Part shown: piece after piece, positions 7,583 through 16,407 of the stretch
Layout: every line of letters starts with the position of its first letter
How positions within the stretch are numbered: the first letter of the stretch is position 1
Source of the DNA: Ktedonobacter racemifer DSM 44963
GTDB taxonomy: Bacteria > Chloroflexota > Ktedonobacteria > Ktedonobacterales > Ktedonobacteraceae
Length of the DNA stretch: 64,000 nt
Reading direction: 5' to 3'
NCBI RefSeq assembly: GCF_000178855.1
Contig: NZ_ADVG01000001.1
Location: 806,001-870,000 of the forward strand
The notes under the pieces: generated by a model
The model's input: only the letters and a program-made list of their open reading frames with translations
Told to the model about the DNA's origin: nothing
The model's database searches: none
Made by a program: the position numbers and the translations under genes

Positions 7583-9181
7583 ATGACGCAGACTCCCTCC
7601 TGGTGGCAGACCGGGACTATATATCAGATCTATCCACGTAGCTTTATGGATGGCAATGGGGATGGCATCGGTGACATCCCTGGCATTATTAGCAAACTCG
7701 ATTATCTCCGCTGGCTTGGCGTCGATGCGATCTGGCTCTCGCCGATCTACCCCTCACCTATGGCCGACTTCGGCTATGACATCGCCGATTATATCGATGT
7801 CCATCCGATCTTCGGCAAGCTCTCCGATATGGAGCAACTCATCGTGGAGGCTCATAAGCGTGACCTCAAGGTCATCCTCGACTTCGTGCCCAACCACACC
7901 TCGGACGAGCATCCCTGGTTCCAGGAGTCACGCTCTAGCCGCGACAATCCGCGCCGCGATTGGTATATGTGGCATGATCCCGCGCCCGATGGTGGCCCTC
8001 CCAATAACTGGACCAGTTTCTTTGGTGGCTCGGCCTGGCAGTTCGATGAGCAGACGGGACAATACTATCTGCATATGTTTGATGTTAAGCAGCCTGACCT
8101 GAACTGGCGCAATCCCGATGTGCGCGAAGCGATGTATAATGTCCTGCGCTTCTGGCTGGAGCGCGGCATCGATGGCTTCCGCGTCGATGTACTCTGGATG
8201 CTACTTAAAGATGAACAATTGCGCGACAACCCACAGCGTCCAGGTTGGAAGCCCGGCGATCCCCCTTATGCCCGCCAGGAAGGCCGCTATACTGAGGATC
8301 AGCCCGGCATACACGAGATTGTACGCGAGATGCGCAAGACCCTCGACGATTTTGGCGAGCGGGTCTTCATCGGCGAGATCTACCTCCCCATCCACCGCCT
8401 GATGCATTATTATGGCGAGATGCTGGACGAGGCCCATCTCCCCTTCAACTTCCAGTTTGTGACCACGCCAACCTGGGAGGCGCGCACCATCCAGAGCATG
8501 GTCCATGAGTATGAGGAGGCCCTGCCCGAGGGGGCCTGGCCCAACTGGGTGCTGGGGAATCACGACCGTCCACGCGTGGCCTCACGCCTGGGTCGCGAGC
8601 AGGCACGCGTAGCACAGATGCTCCTGCTGACCCTACGCGGCACCCCCACCTGCTACTATGGCGATGAACTGGGCATGCAGAACGTAGCGATTCCGCCTGA
8701 GATGATGCATGATCCCCAGGGCAAGGATAATCCCGTCAATAGCCGCGATCCCAATCGCACACCCATGCAGTGGGACGACACGCCGAACGCGGGCTTCAGC
8801 CCGGCGGGTGTCCAGACCTGGCTTCCCATCGCCTCAGACTACCAGAACAATAACGTCGCCGCGGAACAGCAGGACCCATGCTCCTTCCTGACTCTGACGC
8901 GCACGCTCCTGACGCTGCGCCGCGCACTCCCGGCGCTCTCGCAGGGTACCTACCAGACCCTGGACCAGGATAACGCCAACTGCTTCGCCTTTCTGCGCGA
9001 ACACGAGGGTGCACGCTACCTGGTCGTCCTCAACTTCGCAGATGCCGAACAGATAGTGAAACCCTTGCCAGCAGGTCAGGGACGCATCATCCTCTCCACT
9101 CACCTGGACCGCGAAGAAGATGTCGACCTGGCGCACCTCCAGCTCCGCGCCCACGAAGGCTGCCTGATCAAGCTAGCTTAA
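7583..9181 (+). CDS. GH13 alpha-glucosidase / oligo-1,6-glucosidase
   Basis: The protein has 532 residues, the usual size for cytoplasmic GH13 exo-glucosidases, and no signal peptide. The N-terminus WWQTGTIYQIYPRSFMDGNG is diagnostic for the subfamily. Catalytic residues are the nucleophile D202 (GFRVDVLW), acid/base E265 (FIGEIYL) and D328 (LGNHDRPR). Conserved region I, DFVPNHTS, is present. It should release glucose from short alpha-glucosides such as isomaltose, maltose, sucrose or trehalose-like sugars. The sequence alone does not decide between alpha-1,4 and alpha-1,6 preference. It starts at ATG after AGAGAGGT. No transporter or regulator gene adjoins it, so it is probably transcribed alone and ends at the hairpin at 9181. 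Confidence 0.92.
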   Translation: MTQTPSWWQTGTIYQIYPRSFMDGNGDGIGDIPGIISKLDYLRWLGVDAIWLSPIYPSPMADFGYDIADYIDVHPIFGKLSDMEQLIVEAHKRDLKVILDFVPNHTSDEHPWFQESRSSRDNPRRDWYMWHDPAPDGGPPNNWTSFFGGSAWQFDEQTGQYYLHMFDVKQPDLNWRNPDVREAMYNVLRFWLERGIDGFRVDVLWMLLKDEQLRDNPQRPGWKPGDPPYARQEGRYTEDQPGIHEIVREMRKTLDDFGERVFIGEIYLPIHRLMHYYGEMLDEAHLPFNFQFVTTPTWEARTIQSMVHEYEEALPEGAWPNWVLGNHDRPRVASRLGREQARVAQMLLLTLRGTPTCYYGDELGMQNVAIPPEMMHDPQGKDNPVNSRDPNRTPMQWDDTPNAGFSPAGVQTWLPIASDYQNNNVAAEQQDPCSFLTLTRTLLTLRRALPALSQGTYQTLDQDNANCFAFLREHEGARYLVVLNFADAEQIVKPLPAGQGRIILSTHLDREEDVDLAHLQLRAHEGCLIKLA

Positions 9182-9238
9182 ATATATATAAGTGGAGAGA
9201 AGAGGAACATGCTCCTCTTCTCTCCATTTATATATATT
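9181..9238 (+). terminator. Terminator after the glucosidase gene
   Basis: A 26-bp stem with one G-U pair and a 6-base loop starts at the last base of the stop codon. A TTGTTTTTC tract follows the right arm. Confidence 0.75.
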
Positions 9239-9303
9239 GTTTTTCGTGTCGGCCCGTGGTATGCTTTTCTCATTCCAGTATCCAGGAAGGAGGAATGCAC
9301 GTC

Positions 9304-9645
9304 ATGATCGATTACCACGACAAGCCCGATTTCCCAACCCTGGCGGCCTATATCAGCCAGCGCTACGCGGCGCTGCGTCTCCCCTATCAGCAATGGGCCT
9401 ACCTGGCACGGCTCGCCATTCAGCACCTTCCCTACAATGAACGCCAGCTAGACCTCCTGGCCAATGATATCACTCGCCAACGCACAGAACTTCATCGCGC
9501 TATTTTATTTGCCTCGGAACACTTTTGCGATGAACTGCTAGATCGCATTCGCACCCAGGCCCATATGAGCAAGTACGCCTGGAAATCCTTCTACAAAAAC
9601 CAACCAATCACACTCAAAAATGGCTTTCACCTGCTGATATTTTAA
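9304..9645 (+). CDS. Uncharacterised 113-residue protein
   Basis: The start ATG at 9304 is preferred over the ATG at 9295, because the strong AGGAAGGAGG ends at 9293 and lies too close to the upstream ATG. The product (MIDYHDKPDFPTLAAYISQR...) is soluble and mostly helical. It has a conserved-looking hydrophobic/Tyr pattern (RLPYQQWAYLARLAIQHLPY) and ends with a basic tail. No signal peptide or known motif was recognised. It is placed between the glucosidase terminator and a dispersed inverted repeat, and is probably an independent gene. Confidence 0.6.
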   Translation: MIDYHDKPDFPTLAAYISQRYAALRLPYQQWAYLARLAIQHLPYNERQLDLLANDITRQRTELHRAILFASEHFCDELLDRIRTQAHMSKYAWKSFYKNQPITLKNGFHLLIF

Positions 9646-9647
9646 AA

Positions 9648-9726
9648 GTAGGGTCCATGCTTGCATGGACTTGCGAGCGTAGCGACTTTCCACGTGTAAG
9701 AGAGTCCATGCAAGCATGGACCCTAC
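9648..9726. repeat. Dispersed inverted repeat, copy 1 (GTAGGGTCC ends)
   Basis: Arms of 24 bp (GTAGGGTCCATGCTTGCATG and on) match perfectly around a 31-base spacer containing CGAGCGTAGCGACTTTCCACG. Each arm also folds on itself (TCCATGC-TT-GCATGGA). It starts two bases after one stop codon and ends 20 bases before the convergent gene's stop. The spacer and flanks resemble the element at 15395-15497. Confidence 0.8.
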
Positions 9727-9746
9727 AAACTACGTGAATTCACCGC

Positions 9747-11396
9747 TTAGCGCCCAATATCTTTGCGGACAAAGCGCGCCGCCGCCAGGACCAGGGCCAC
9801 GATGGCAACCGCCAGCACCCCTAGCATATTGCCCAGCGACAGGCCATGAATCAGCGGCGTTCCATAGTAGTAAAAGGCGGAGAGGCGTAGCGTCGTCTCT
9901 GGCCAACTTAGCTCTGGACCGACATAGCTGATAAAAAACCAGATCACCAGCAAGAAGCTCAAGAGACCAGTATCCACCGCCGCGCGCAGCCAGCCCGAGA
10001 GCAGGTAGCCGATGGCGGCCATCAGCAACCCCAGGGGAATAAGCGAGAGCGTCGCGGCAGCCAGGTTACCTCCGTCGAGCTTCAGGCCACTGGCGACCGA
10101 GGCCAGCGCAGTCACGCCCAGGGTCACCAGGCCGATAAGCACCGTGGCCGTGGTGAGCGCGCCAAAGCGTGCTAGAATGACAGTCAGGCGCGACTGCGGC
10201 GTTGCCAGCACCATTTCATGAAGACCATCCTCTTCATCAGATGACCAGCGGCTGGCCTGGGTAATGGCGAAGGCCATCAGGAGCAACGGCAGGAAGGAGA
10301 AGAGCGCACTCAGCAGGGTTGCGTTAGTACTGATATCACTCCCACCAACTTTTGTAATAAAACCTTTGAGCAAAGGTGAGCCCTGGTACATGGAGGTGAG
10401 CTGCGCCTCAGATTGCTTCACAATCACAACGATCCACCCGGCAAAGCCAGCGATACCCAGCGTCCACCAGCAGGCGGGAGCTATGATCATCCCCAGGCTG
10501 CGTGTATAGACCGACTTCAGCGACCAGGAATTCACCGGGAGCGCCCGCTCCAGGGACATAGTTCGCTCTGGCAGGCGCAGCCAGCGTGGCAAAGCCACCA
10601 CACTCCCAATATCGCGCCGTATAAAGAAAACCAGCGCCGCGACACTCAGCAGAACGTTCAGGCCCAGCAGGACAAGTAGCCCAAGAGTGTCGGCGCTGTG
10701 ACCCGGCACCAGAGGCTTGCTCAGATTATAGTAGTAGACGGGAGACAAACGGCTGATCCATTCGGTATTGGGTGTCACCCGGTGTACCATATCCAGCATG
10801 ATAAAGAGTACCAGCAGGCCACCAGTCACGCCAGCCGCTTTGCCGCGCTCAGGAAAGAATTGGGAGAGTAGCAGCGCGATCGATCCAAACACAGCGCTGA
10901 TGAGTGACACATTCAAGCCATAGAGCAGGGCGTCGCCCAGACCAAAGGATGCCTTCGCAGACTGGCCGCCCGCAAAGGTCAGGAGCCCGATAAGCAGGCC
11001 CATACCCAGCAGAGCGGTCCATACAGCGGCCAGCTTCTCCAGCGCGATGCGCACGCGTCCACGCGGCAGCGAGAGCAGGACATCCATGGAGCCGCGCTCC
11101 TCCTCGCCACGCAGCAGGCGGCTGCACACCAGGAGCGGCCAGATGGCGACGATCAAGATGGTAAAACCGTACTTAAAGGTCGCGTAGCCTCCGGGGGTAT
11201 CCACGGCGACCGGCTCTGCCAGCCAGGCATACGAGCTAGACAGGCTGACGAGCGCGGCCCGTGCCTGCGCCGTATTTATCAGTGAGGGAACGGCGGTGAG
11301 CACGGCATACATGAGCAGGCCCAAGCCCAGGCCCCAGCCCAAAATGGCGATACGGGCCTCGCGCAGGGTCTTGAGGTAGACGCTAGTGAACCACAT
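9747..11396 (-). CDS. ABC exporter permease (ABC-2 type, about 12 TM)
   Basis: The protein has 549 residues in two homologous halves, each with about six hydrophobic helices. The first half is about 1-265, from MWFTSVYLKTLREARIAILG to FFIRRDIGSVVALPRW. The second repeats the same architecture from about 285. The soluble EERGSMDVLLSLP and EEDGLHEMVLATPQS segments match the helical hairpins contacting the ATPase in drug- or antibiotic-type ABC-2 exporters. The ATG lies 13 bases inside the ATPase gene, preceded by AAGGAGG, so the two genes are translationally coupled. The substrate is unknown. Export of a toxic compound controlled by the upstream TetR is the likely role. Confidence 0.85.
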   Translation of the reverse strand: MWFTSVYLKTLREARIAILGWGLGLGLLMYAVLTAVPSLINTAQARAALVSLSSSYAWLAEPVAVDTPGGYATFKYGFTILIVAIWPLLVCSRLLRGEEERGSMDVLLSLPRGRVRIALEKLAAVWTALLGMGLLIGLLTFAGGQSAKASFGLGDALLYGLNVSLISAVFGSIALLLSQFFPERGKAAGVTGGLLVLFIMLDMVHRVTPNTEWISRLSPVYYYNLSKPLVPGHSADTLGLLVLLGLNVLLSVAALVFFIRRDIGSVVALPRWLRLPERTMSLERALPVNSWSLKSVYTRSLGMIIAPACWWTLGIAGFAGWIVVIVKQSEAQLTSMYQGSPLLKGFITKVGGSDISTNATLLSALFSFLPLLLMAFAITQASRWSSDEEDGLHEMVLATPQSRLTVILARFGALTTATVLIGLVTLGVTALASVASGLKLDGGNLAAATLSLIPLGLLMAAIGYLLSGWLRAAVDTGLLSFLLVIWFFISYVGPELSWPETTLRLSAFYYYGTPLIHGLSLGNMLGVLAVAIVALVLAAARFVRKDIGR

Positions 11397-12312
11397 GACT
11401 GGCCTCCTTCACGGCCTGACCGTCACTCTCGTAATAGCGCATAAAGATGTCTTCCAGGCTAGGCTCGTGGCTCGTCAAACCAATGACGGAAAACTGAGCC
11501 GCCTCTTTGATCACAGCATCAGCCTGGCCCTGTACAAACAGGCGCAAGGTATGCCCATCGACTAGCGATTCCACCTGTTCCACACCAGCAAGCCCTTTGA
11601 AGGCCTCGACAGGAACCGGGCTGGCAAAGGTGATGGTCAGCTCATGACGCTTGATATCCTTCAAATCAGTAATAAGACCTATGCGCACGAGCTGGCCACC
11701 GCGAATAATGGCGACGCGATTACATGTCTGCTCAACCTCGGTCAGGACGTGCGAAGAGAGAAAGACCGTGCGCCCCTCATCGCGCACCTCTGTAACCATG
11801 CGATCAAACTCTTGCTGGTTCAGCGGGTCCAGGCCACTGGTCGGTTCATCCAGAATTAACAGGCGCGGACGATGCATAAAGGCCTGAATGATGCCAAGTT
11901 TACGCTTATTACCAGTGGAATACTGGCGGATCTTACGGGTGGGATCGAAATCCAGCCGGGCAATCAGTTGCTTGAGATAGCTCTGATCGATGCCGCCGCG
12001 TAGATGGCCAAAGTATTGGAGAATCTGGCCCCCGGTCAGGTTGGGATCAAGCGAGAGTTCGCCCGGTAGGTAGCCAACCAGGCGCTTGATCTCCACGGAC
12101 TGCTGCCAGATGTCCAGGCCAGCGATGCGTGCGGTGCCTGCGTCGGCGCGTAACAGCGCCATCAGCAGGCGAATCGTCGTCGTCTTGCCCGCGCCATTGG
12201 GGCCAAGAAAGCCAAAGACCTCGCCCTCTTCCACCTGGAAGGAGACATCGGTGATGCCGCGCTTGCTACCATAGCGCTTGGTCAGGTGGTCCACTTCAAT
12301 AATCGCTGTCAT
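11383..12312 (-). CDS. ABC exporter ATP-binding subunit
   Basis: The protein has 309 residues. It shows Walker A GPNGAGKTTT, Walker B LLILDEPTSGLD and the switch histidine in FLSSHVLTEVE. The signature is YSTGNKRK in place of LSGGQ, a degenerate form common in this DrrA/CcmA-like exporter group. The C-terminal about 80 residues form the usual extra domain ending with PSLEDIFMRYY. It starts at ATG after AAAGGA. The gene lies between its TetR regulator (160 bases upstream) and the permease, whose start it overlaps. Confidence 0.9.
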   Translation of the reverse strand: MTAIIEVDHLTKRYGSKRGITDVSFQVEEGEVFGFLGPNGAGKTTTIRLLMALLRADAGTARIAGLDIWQQSVEIKRLVGYLPGELSLDPNLTGGQILQYFGHLRGGIDQSYLKQLIARLDFDPTRKIRQYSTGNKRKLGIIQAFMHRPRLLILDEPTSGLDPLNQQEFDRMVTEVRDEGRTVFLSSHVLTEVEQTCNRVAIIRGGQLVRIGLITDLKDIKRHELTITFASPVPVEAFKGLAGVEQVESLVDGHTLRLFVQGQADAVIKEAAQFSVIGLTSHEPSLEDIFMRYYESDGQAVKEASHVVH

Positions 12313-12472
12313 GTTAGCGTCCTTTTCCTCTTTTAGAGGCTCTAAACATTCCTTTTTCTAATCTCTTTGCAAGAAAAAAATGCAATAACTGTGAATTCTC
12401 GCCACTGCGTGGCTCGCCGGATAGTGGGGTGTGGTTGCGGGCTGGCTTGGACCCTATAAATGGGATAATGCT

Positions 12473-13186
12473 TTAAACCTCCTGTTCCTCTCTATTAGGA
12501 GAGGGTGGCAGCCATTGAGCGAGGTCTTCGCGCGTAGCGAGCCACAGGCTATTGGCGGGTGCTCGGAGCACCCGCTCCATGGCATCAGAGGTTGCGGCAG
12601 CGATCCGCTCAAGGCAAGGCAAATCTGCAAGCGAGCAGTCCTCAGAGAGAAGCAACTCAGCACACGCATAGCCAAGGTCTTCCAGCAGGGAGATGATCAA
12701 TCGCGCGGCCTGGTCTGGATAAGAGGTCTGGAAGACGCCCTCCTGGACGCCTTGCAGGATCATCTCCTCAAGCCAGGGAACCAGGCGTCTGATCCTGGTG
12801 GAATGCAGTTTATGGCGCACAATGGCATTATCATCGGCATACCAGACACGAGTGTACGCAAGCACCAGGTCTCTATGCGCCAACTTCCAGCGGTCGGCCG
12901 TAGCAAAGAAACGCTGAAACTTTTCAATCGCGCCCAATTCTGGATCATGAACGATGGGGAGCATTTGGGCTTCAACCGCGCTCCCCATGCGTTCGACAAG
13001 TGCCGCGAGCAATGCTGGCTTGGAATCAAAGTAGTGATAGAACGCCCCAGAAGAAATGCCCAGCTCACCCAGCAGGTCAGCAATTGCCATCTGCTCATAA
13101 CCTTTGGTCGCAATAGCCCGCTGGGCCGCGTCAAGAATAGCGTTGCGCCTGGCTGCATGGGCTGCCTCGTTAACGACTCGTGCCAT
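12473..13186 (-). CDS. TetR-family regulator upstream of the ABC exporter
   Basis: The protein has 237 residues. The N-terminal helix-turn-helix is typical: RRNAILDAAQRAIATKGYEQ, then MAIADLLGELGISSGAFYHY and FDSKPALLAALVE. The divergent C-terminal ligand domain is helical. The gene is co-oriented with the ABC exporter genes and 160 bases ahead of them, so it probably represses itself and the exporter. AGAGGGAGATC lies before the start. The 94-base upstream region is AT-rich, with a TATACT-like box on the minus strand near 13250. No operator was fixed. Confidence 0.88.
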   Translation of the reverse strand: MARVVNEAAHAARRNAILDAAQRAIATKGYEQMAIADLLGELGISSGAFYHYFDSKPALLAALVERMGSAVEAQMLPIVHDPELGAIEKFQRFFATADRWKLAHRDLVLAYTRVWYADDNAIVRHKLHSTRIRRLVPWLEEMILQGVQEGVFQTSYPDQAARLIISLLEDLGYACAELLLSEDCSLADLPCLERIAAATSDAMERVLRAPANSLWLATREDLAQWLPPSPNREEQEV

Positions 13187-13340
13187 ATCCTAGTACAGAT
13201 CTCCCTCTCCCAATTAACAAACATACTCTCGGTTTATTATTCATAGTATAAGCTCATACATGGATCGCTGTCAATAAAAATGTCCATCATTATCCGAGTT
13301 TCTCAAAATTTCTTGAGGTTCTCTTGTCTCAATTCACAAC

Positions 13341-13405
13341 CTCATGAAGAGAAAAGCCTGGACCATTCACCTTCGGTGAATGGTCCAGGCTTTTCTCTTC
13401 ATGAG
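13341..13405 (-). terminator. Terminator of pckA with UUC(G) loop
   Basis: Perfect 31-bp arms around TTC, closing as C-UUC-G, begin 10 bases after the pckA stop on the minus strand. Confidence 0.8.
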
Positions 13406-13414
13406 ATTATTAGC

Positions 13415-14998
13415 TTAGCGTGGGCCAGCGGCGCGTATATCCTCGCTATCGGGGAGGAACTGCTCAAAATTCTTTTTGAACAGTTCGGCCAGGTAGGTGG
13501 CCTGCTGGTCATAGCCGTCCTGGTCGATCCAGGTGTTGCGCGGCTGTAAGATCTCAGCCGGAACGCCTGGGCAGCTCGTGGGAATTTGCAGATCAAAGAT
13601 GGGATCGGTCATGATCTCCGCCTGCTCAATGTCGCCGTTAATCGCGGCCTTGACCATCTGACGCGTGTAGTTGATGTTGATACGCGAGCCAATGCCATAG
13701 GCACCACCCGTCCAGCCGGTGTTGATCAGGTAGCAGCGCACATTATGCTTCTCGATGCGCTCACGCAGCAGGTTCGCATACTCACCTGGGCGCAAGGGCA
13801 AAAAGGCCGCACCAAAGCAGGAGCTAAAGGTCGCCTGGGGCGAGGTCACACCGCGCTCGGTACCCGCCAGCTTGCTGGTATAGCCCGAGAGGAAGTAGTA
13901 CATAGCCTGCTTAGTCGTCAACTTCGAGATGGGAGGCAAGACGCCAAAGGAATCGGCCGTCAGGAAGATCACCGCCTGGGGCTGGCCGCCCATGCCAGAT
14001 TCCACGACATTGTCGATGAAGTCGATCGGGTAGGCCACGCGTGTGTTCTCGGTCAGCGAGCTATCTTCGTATTTGGGATTACGAGTCTTCTCATCGAGAA
14101 CAACATTCTCGTAGACCGAGCCAAAGCGGATCGCGTTCCAGATCTGAGGCTCGTACTTCTCGGAGAGGTTGATGCACTTGGCATAACAGCCGCCCTCAAA
14201 GTTGAAGACGCCATTATCACCCCAGCCGTGCTCGTCGTCACCGATCAGCCGGCGCTCGGGGTCGGCTGAGAGGCTGGTCTTACCCGTGCCAGAGAGACCG
14301 AAGAAAAGCGCCACATCACCATCTTCGCCAATATTGGCGGAGCAGTGCATCGGCAGCACTCCCTGGGCCGGAAGAATAAAGTTAAGCACAGTAAAGATCG
14401 ACTTCTTCATCTCGCCCGCGTACTCTGTACCCGCGATCAAGACCAAGCGCTCTTCAAAATCAATAATAATAGCGGTTTCGGAACGTGTACCATGAGCGCG
14501 TGGATTCATGCGGAAATGAGGAACGCAGAGAATCGTAAAGCCAGGATTCTCGCTCGTCTGATCGCTCTCGTTCGCGCGTAAGAAAAGCTGGCGTGCGAAG
14601 AGATTATGCCAGGCCAGCTCAGTAATGACCTGGATCGGCATACGATAGTTGGGATCAGCACCAGCCGCCGCGTCTAAGACATAGACATCGCGCCCCTGAA
14701 GATAGTCCGACAAGCTCTGGCGAATAAGAGCAAATGTCTCGGGAGACATGGGATGATTATTCTCGCCCCACCAGATCTTCGATGCGATCTCCTCGTTTGA
14801 AACGATAAATTTATCCTTGGGGGAGCGGCCAGTGTGGCTTCCTGTCGTCGCACGAAAAGCACCATTCGACGCCAGAACACCCTCTTTACGAGACAGCGCT
14901 TGCTCAATCAACACAGCAGGATCTAAATTCCAATTAATAGAGCCTAGATTTGTTAAACCGTAATCTTCAAGAGCCTTCCTGCTCATCATCATTGTCAT
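13415..14998 (-). CDS. pckA: Phosphoenolpyruvate carboxykinase (ATP)
   Basis: The protein has 527 residues from the ATG at 14998 ([15 protein letters not shown]). AAGGAG lies about 9 bases upstream, and the reading frame's longer extension lacks such a site. Diagnostic motifs are present: RSPKDKFIV near the N-terminus, the kinase loop [20 protein letters not shown] followed by DDEHGW, and the metal/substrate segment near [12 protein letters not shown]. It converts oxaloacetate plus ATP into PEP, CO2 and ADP at the entry to gluconeogenesis. This fits with the neighbouring catabolism that yields TCA intermediates, such as hydroxyproline to 2-oxoglutarate. It is monocistronic, with its own terminator. 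Confidence 0.95.
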   Translation of the reverse strand: MTMMMSRKALEDYGLTNLGSINWNLDPAVLIEQALSRKEGVLASNGAFRATTGSHTGRSPKDKFIVSNEEIASKIWWGENNHPMSPETFALIRQSLSDYLQGRDVYVLDAAAGADPNYRMPIQVITELAWHNLFARQLFLRANESDQTSENPGFTILCVPHFRMNPRAHGTRSETAIIIDFEERLVLIAGTEYAGEMKKSIFTVLNFILPAQGVLPMHCSANIGEDGDVALFFGLSGTGKTSLSADPERRLIGDDEHGWGDNGVFNFEGGCYAKCINLSEKYEPQIWNAIRFGSVYENVVLDEKTRNPKYEDSSLTENTRVAYPIDFIDNVVESGMGGQPQAVIFLTADSFGVLPPISKLTTKQAMYYFLSGYTSKLAGTERGVTSPQATFSSCFGAAFLPLRPGEYANLLRERIEKHNVRCYLINTGWTGGAYGIGSRININYTRQMVKAAINGDIEQAEIMTDPIFDLQIPTSCPGVPAEILQPRNTWIDQDGYDQQATYLAELFKKNFEQFLPDSEDIRAAGPR

Positions 14999-15515
14999 AT
15001 TGTTTAATCTCCTTCGGGGCCAGGTCCTCTCTTGATTTGCGCGCTTCACAACTACAATGGTGTTGGCACTCATCCACCGAGTACCATAACGCGTCCGGCC
15101 CCCAACCTAACCACCGTTAGTTTAATACAATTCATGGCTATAAAGCAACCCATTTTCAGTCTGAATAGCCAGATCTAGCAATAAATGTCAAGAATAGCCC
15201 AACAAAAAAGTAAATACATATACACCTTACACATAAGTGTGATTCATCTTCAAAACGACTGGCACCCCTGCCTGGTTTCACAACCACCCCATTCTCCCTT
15301 TGCCCAAAATACAAAAGAGGCCTGAAGCAACGTCTCCAGGCCCCTTTAGATCTCTTACCCTCACCCTATAATGTTGATTGGTTCATCCAGCAAGTTGTAG
15401 GGGCCATGCTGGCATGAACTGCCGAGCGAAGCGATTTCTCCACGCCTGAATTTCGGCCTGTGGGCCTCGAAAGTTCATGCCAGCATGGCCCCTACAAATT
15501 TTGTGAATCCGCCAC
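14999..15515. other. Intergenic region upstream of pckA
   Basis: It holds the pckA leader and probable promoter on the minus strand (AT-rich, 15110-15240), a GGCCTG...CAGGCC hairpin at 15319-15342, and the dispersed inverted repeat at 15395-15497. No gene was recognised. Confidence 0.5.
15395..15497. repeat. Dispersed inverted repeat, copy 2 (GTAGGGGCC ends)
   Basis: Perfect 26-bp arms enclose a 51-base spacer beginning with GCCGAGCGAAGCGATTTCTC and then CACG. This resembles the spacer of copy 1 at 9648-9726. Both copies are followed by a GTGAAT-C-C-CTTAG string running into a minus-strand gene's stop codon, so the homology extends beyond the arms. Confidence 0.8.
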
Positions 15516-16121
15516 TTAGAAGCTACCACCGCCATTATTGTTGGACATATCGCCATCGCTCCAGTTGATGGGAGCGTCCGCACCGAAGAAGCCGCCACCC
15601 TCATTAGTATTATCACTATCGCTACTACTCGGCCAGCCAGTGTCGGCGCTCGCAGTAAAGATGCTGCCACTTGCATGGCTCTCGCGTCTCCAGGTGTAGT
15701 CATCACAGTCATCGTCATCTGCTGCCCCACCTCGCCTAAGCTTCACAATCCAGGAAACGATCCCGATCAGGACGACAATGCCGAGAAGCGGCCAGACCAT
15801 CCATGCGGGCATAGATGAGCCAGATGAACTAGATGAGCTATGGTATGAACTATGATAGTGGTAAGTAGTAGTATGTCTACATGTACATGGACGCCCCTGG
15901 CTCGTCAAAATAGCATCCACGCCTTTTCCCTGCGCGAAGCTCATGCCTGGCAATGCAGGGTAAGCCACTCGCGCCATTAGCGTCGACGCATTTCTGATCC
16001 CATACTTAATACTCTCCTCCTGAGAAGGCTCAGAGAGATAGGCTCCAGTTACAGCGCCGCACAATAGCAGAAGACAACTCAAACCTAGATATATATTTAT
16101 AGGTCTCATCCATCTATTCAT
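15516..16121 (-). CDS. Ser/Gly/Asp-rich two-helix membrane protein
   Basis: The protein has 201 residues. A first hydrophobic helix (residues about 9-28, IYLGLSCLLLLCGAVTGAYL) could be a signal anchor. An outer loop of about 80 residues ends in a His/Ser run (TTTYHYHSSYHSSSSSSGSS). The second helix (PAWMVWPLLGIVVLIGIVSW, then IV) follows. The tail is acidic, Ser/Asn/Gly-rich and ends GGGSF. I do not recognise the family. It is flanked by the dispersed repeat and a 280-base gap, and is probably expressed alone. AGAGGATA is the likely ribosome-binding site. Confidence 0.65.
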   Translation of the reverse strand: MNRWMRPINIYLGLSCLLLLCGAVTGAYLSEPSQEESIKYGIRNASTLMARVAYPALPGMSFAQGKGVDAILTSQGRPCTCRHTTTYHYHSSYHSSSSSSGSSMPAWMVWPLLGIVVLIGIVSWIVKLRRGGAADDDDCDDYTWRRESHASGSIFTASADTGWPSSSDSDNTNEGGGFFGADAPINWSDGDMSNNNGGGSF

Positions 16122-16318
16122 GCTCTTATTTATCCTCTTTCACTCTTCACCGCATCTAACTGGTAGATATCATAAACGATGACACAGAATAGCGCTATCA
16201 ACTACTTCACAATTGTCCCATAACAACTCCACATATCCACACATACGTACACAAAGATAAATTCCCCAATCACAAGCGCGGTAGAAGAGAGGGTGATCCG
16301 GTATAGGCGAAAAACGCA

Positions 16319-16369
16319 ATCGATCACACTGCCGCTTCCCTATAAGAAGGAAATGACAGTGTGATCGAT
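16319..16369 (-). terminator. Terminator after the murD-like gene
   Basis: ATCGATCACACTG and its complement (13 bp) flank a 25-base spacer, located 39-89 bases after the stop on the minus strand. Confidence 0.6.
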
Positions 16370-16407
16370 AATAAATTTGCTGGGCAAAGGGTCGAAGCTA
16401 CGCCAGT

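Noticed and set aside
12431..13246. Open frame opposite the TetR gene upstream of the ABC exporter
   Set aside because: The minus strand encodes a clear TetR HTH; the plus-strand product has no recognisable pattern.
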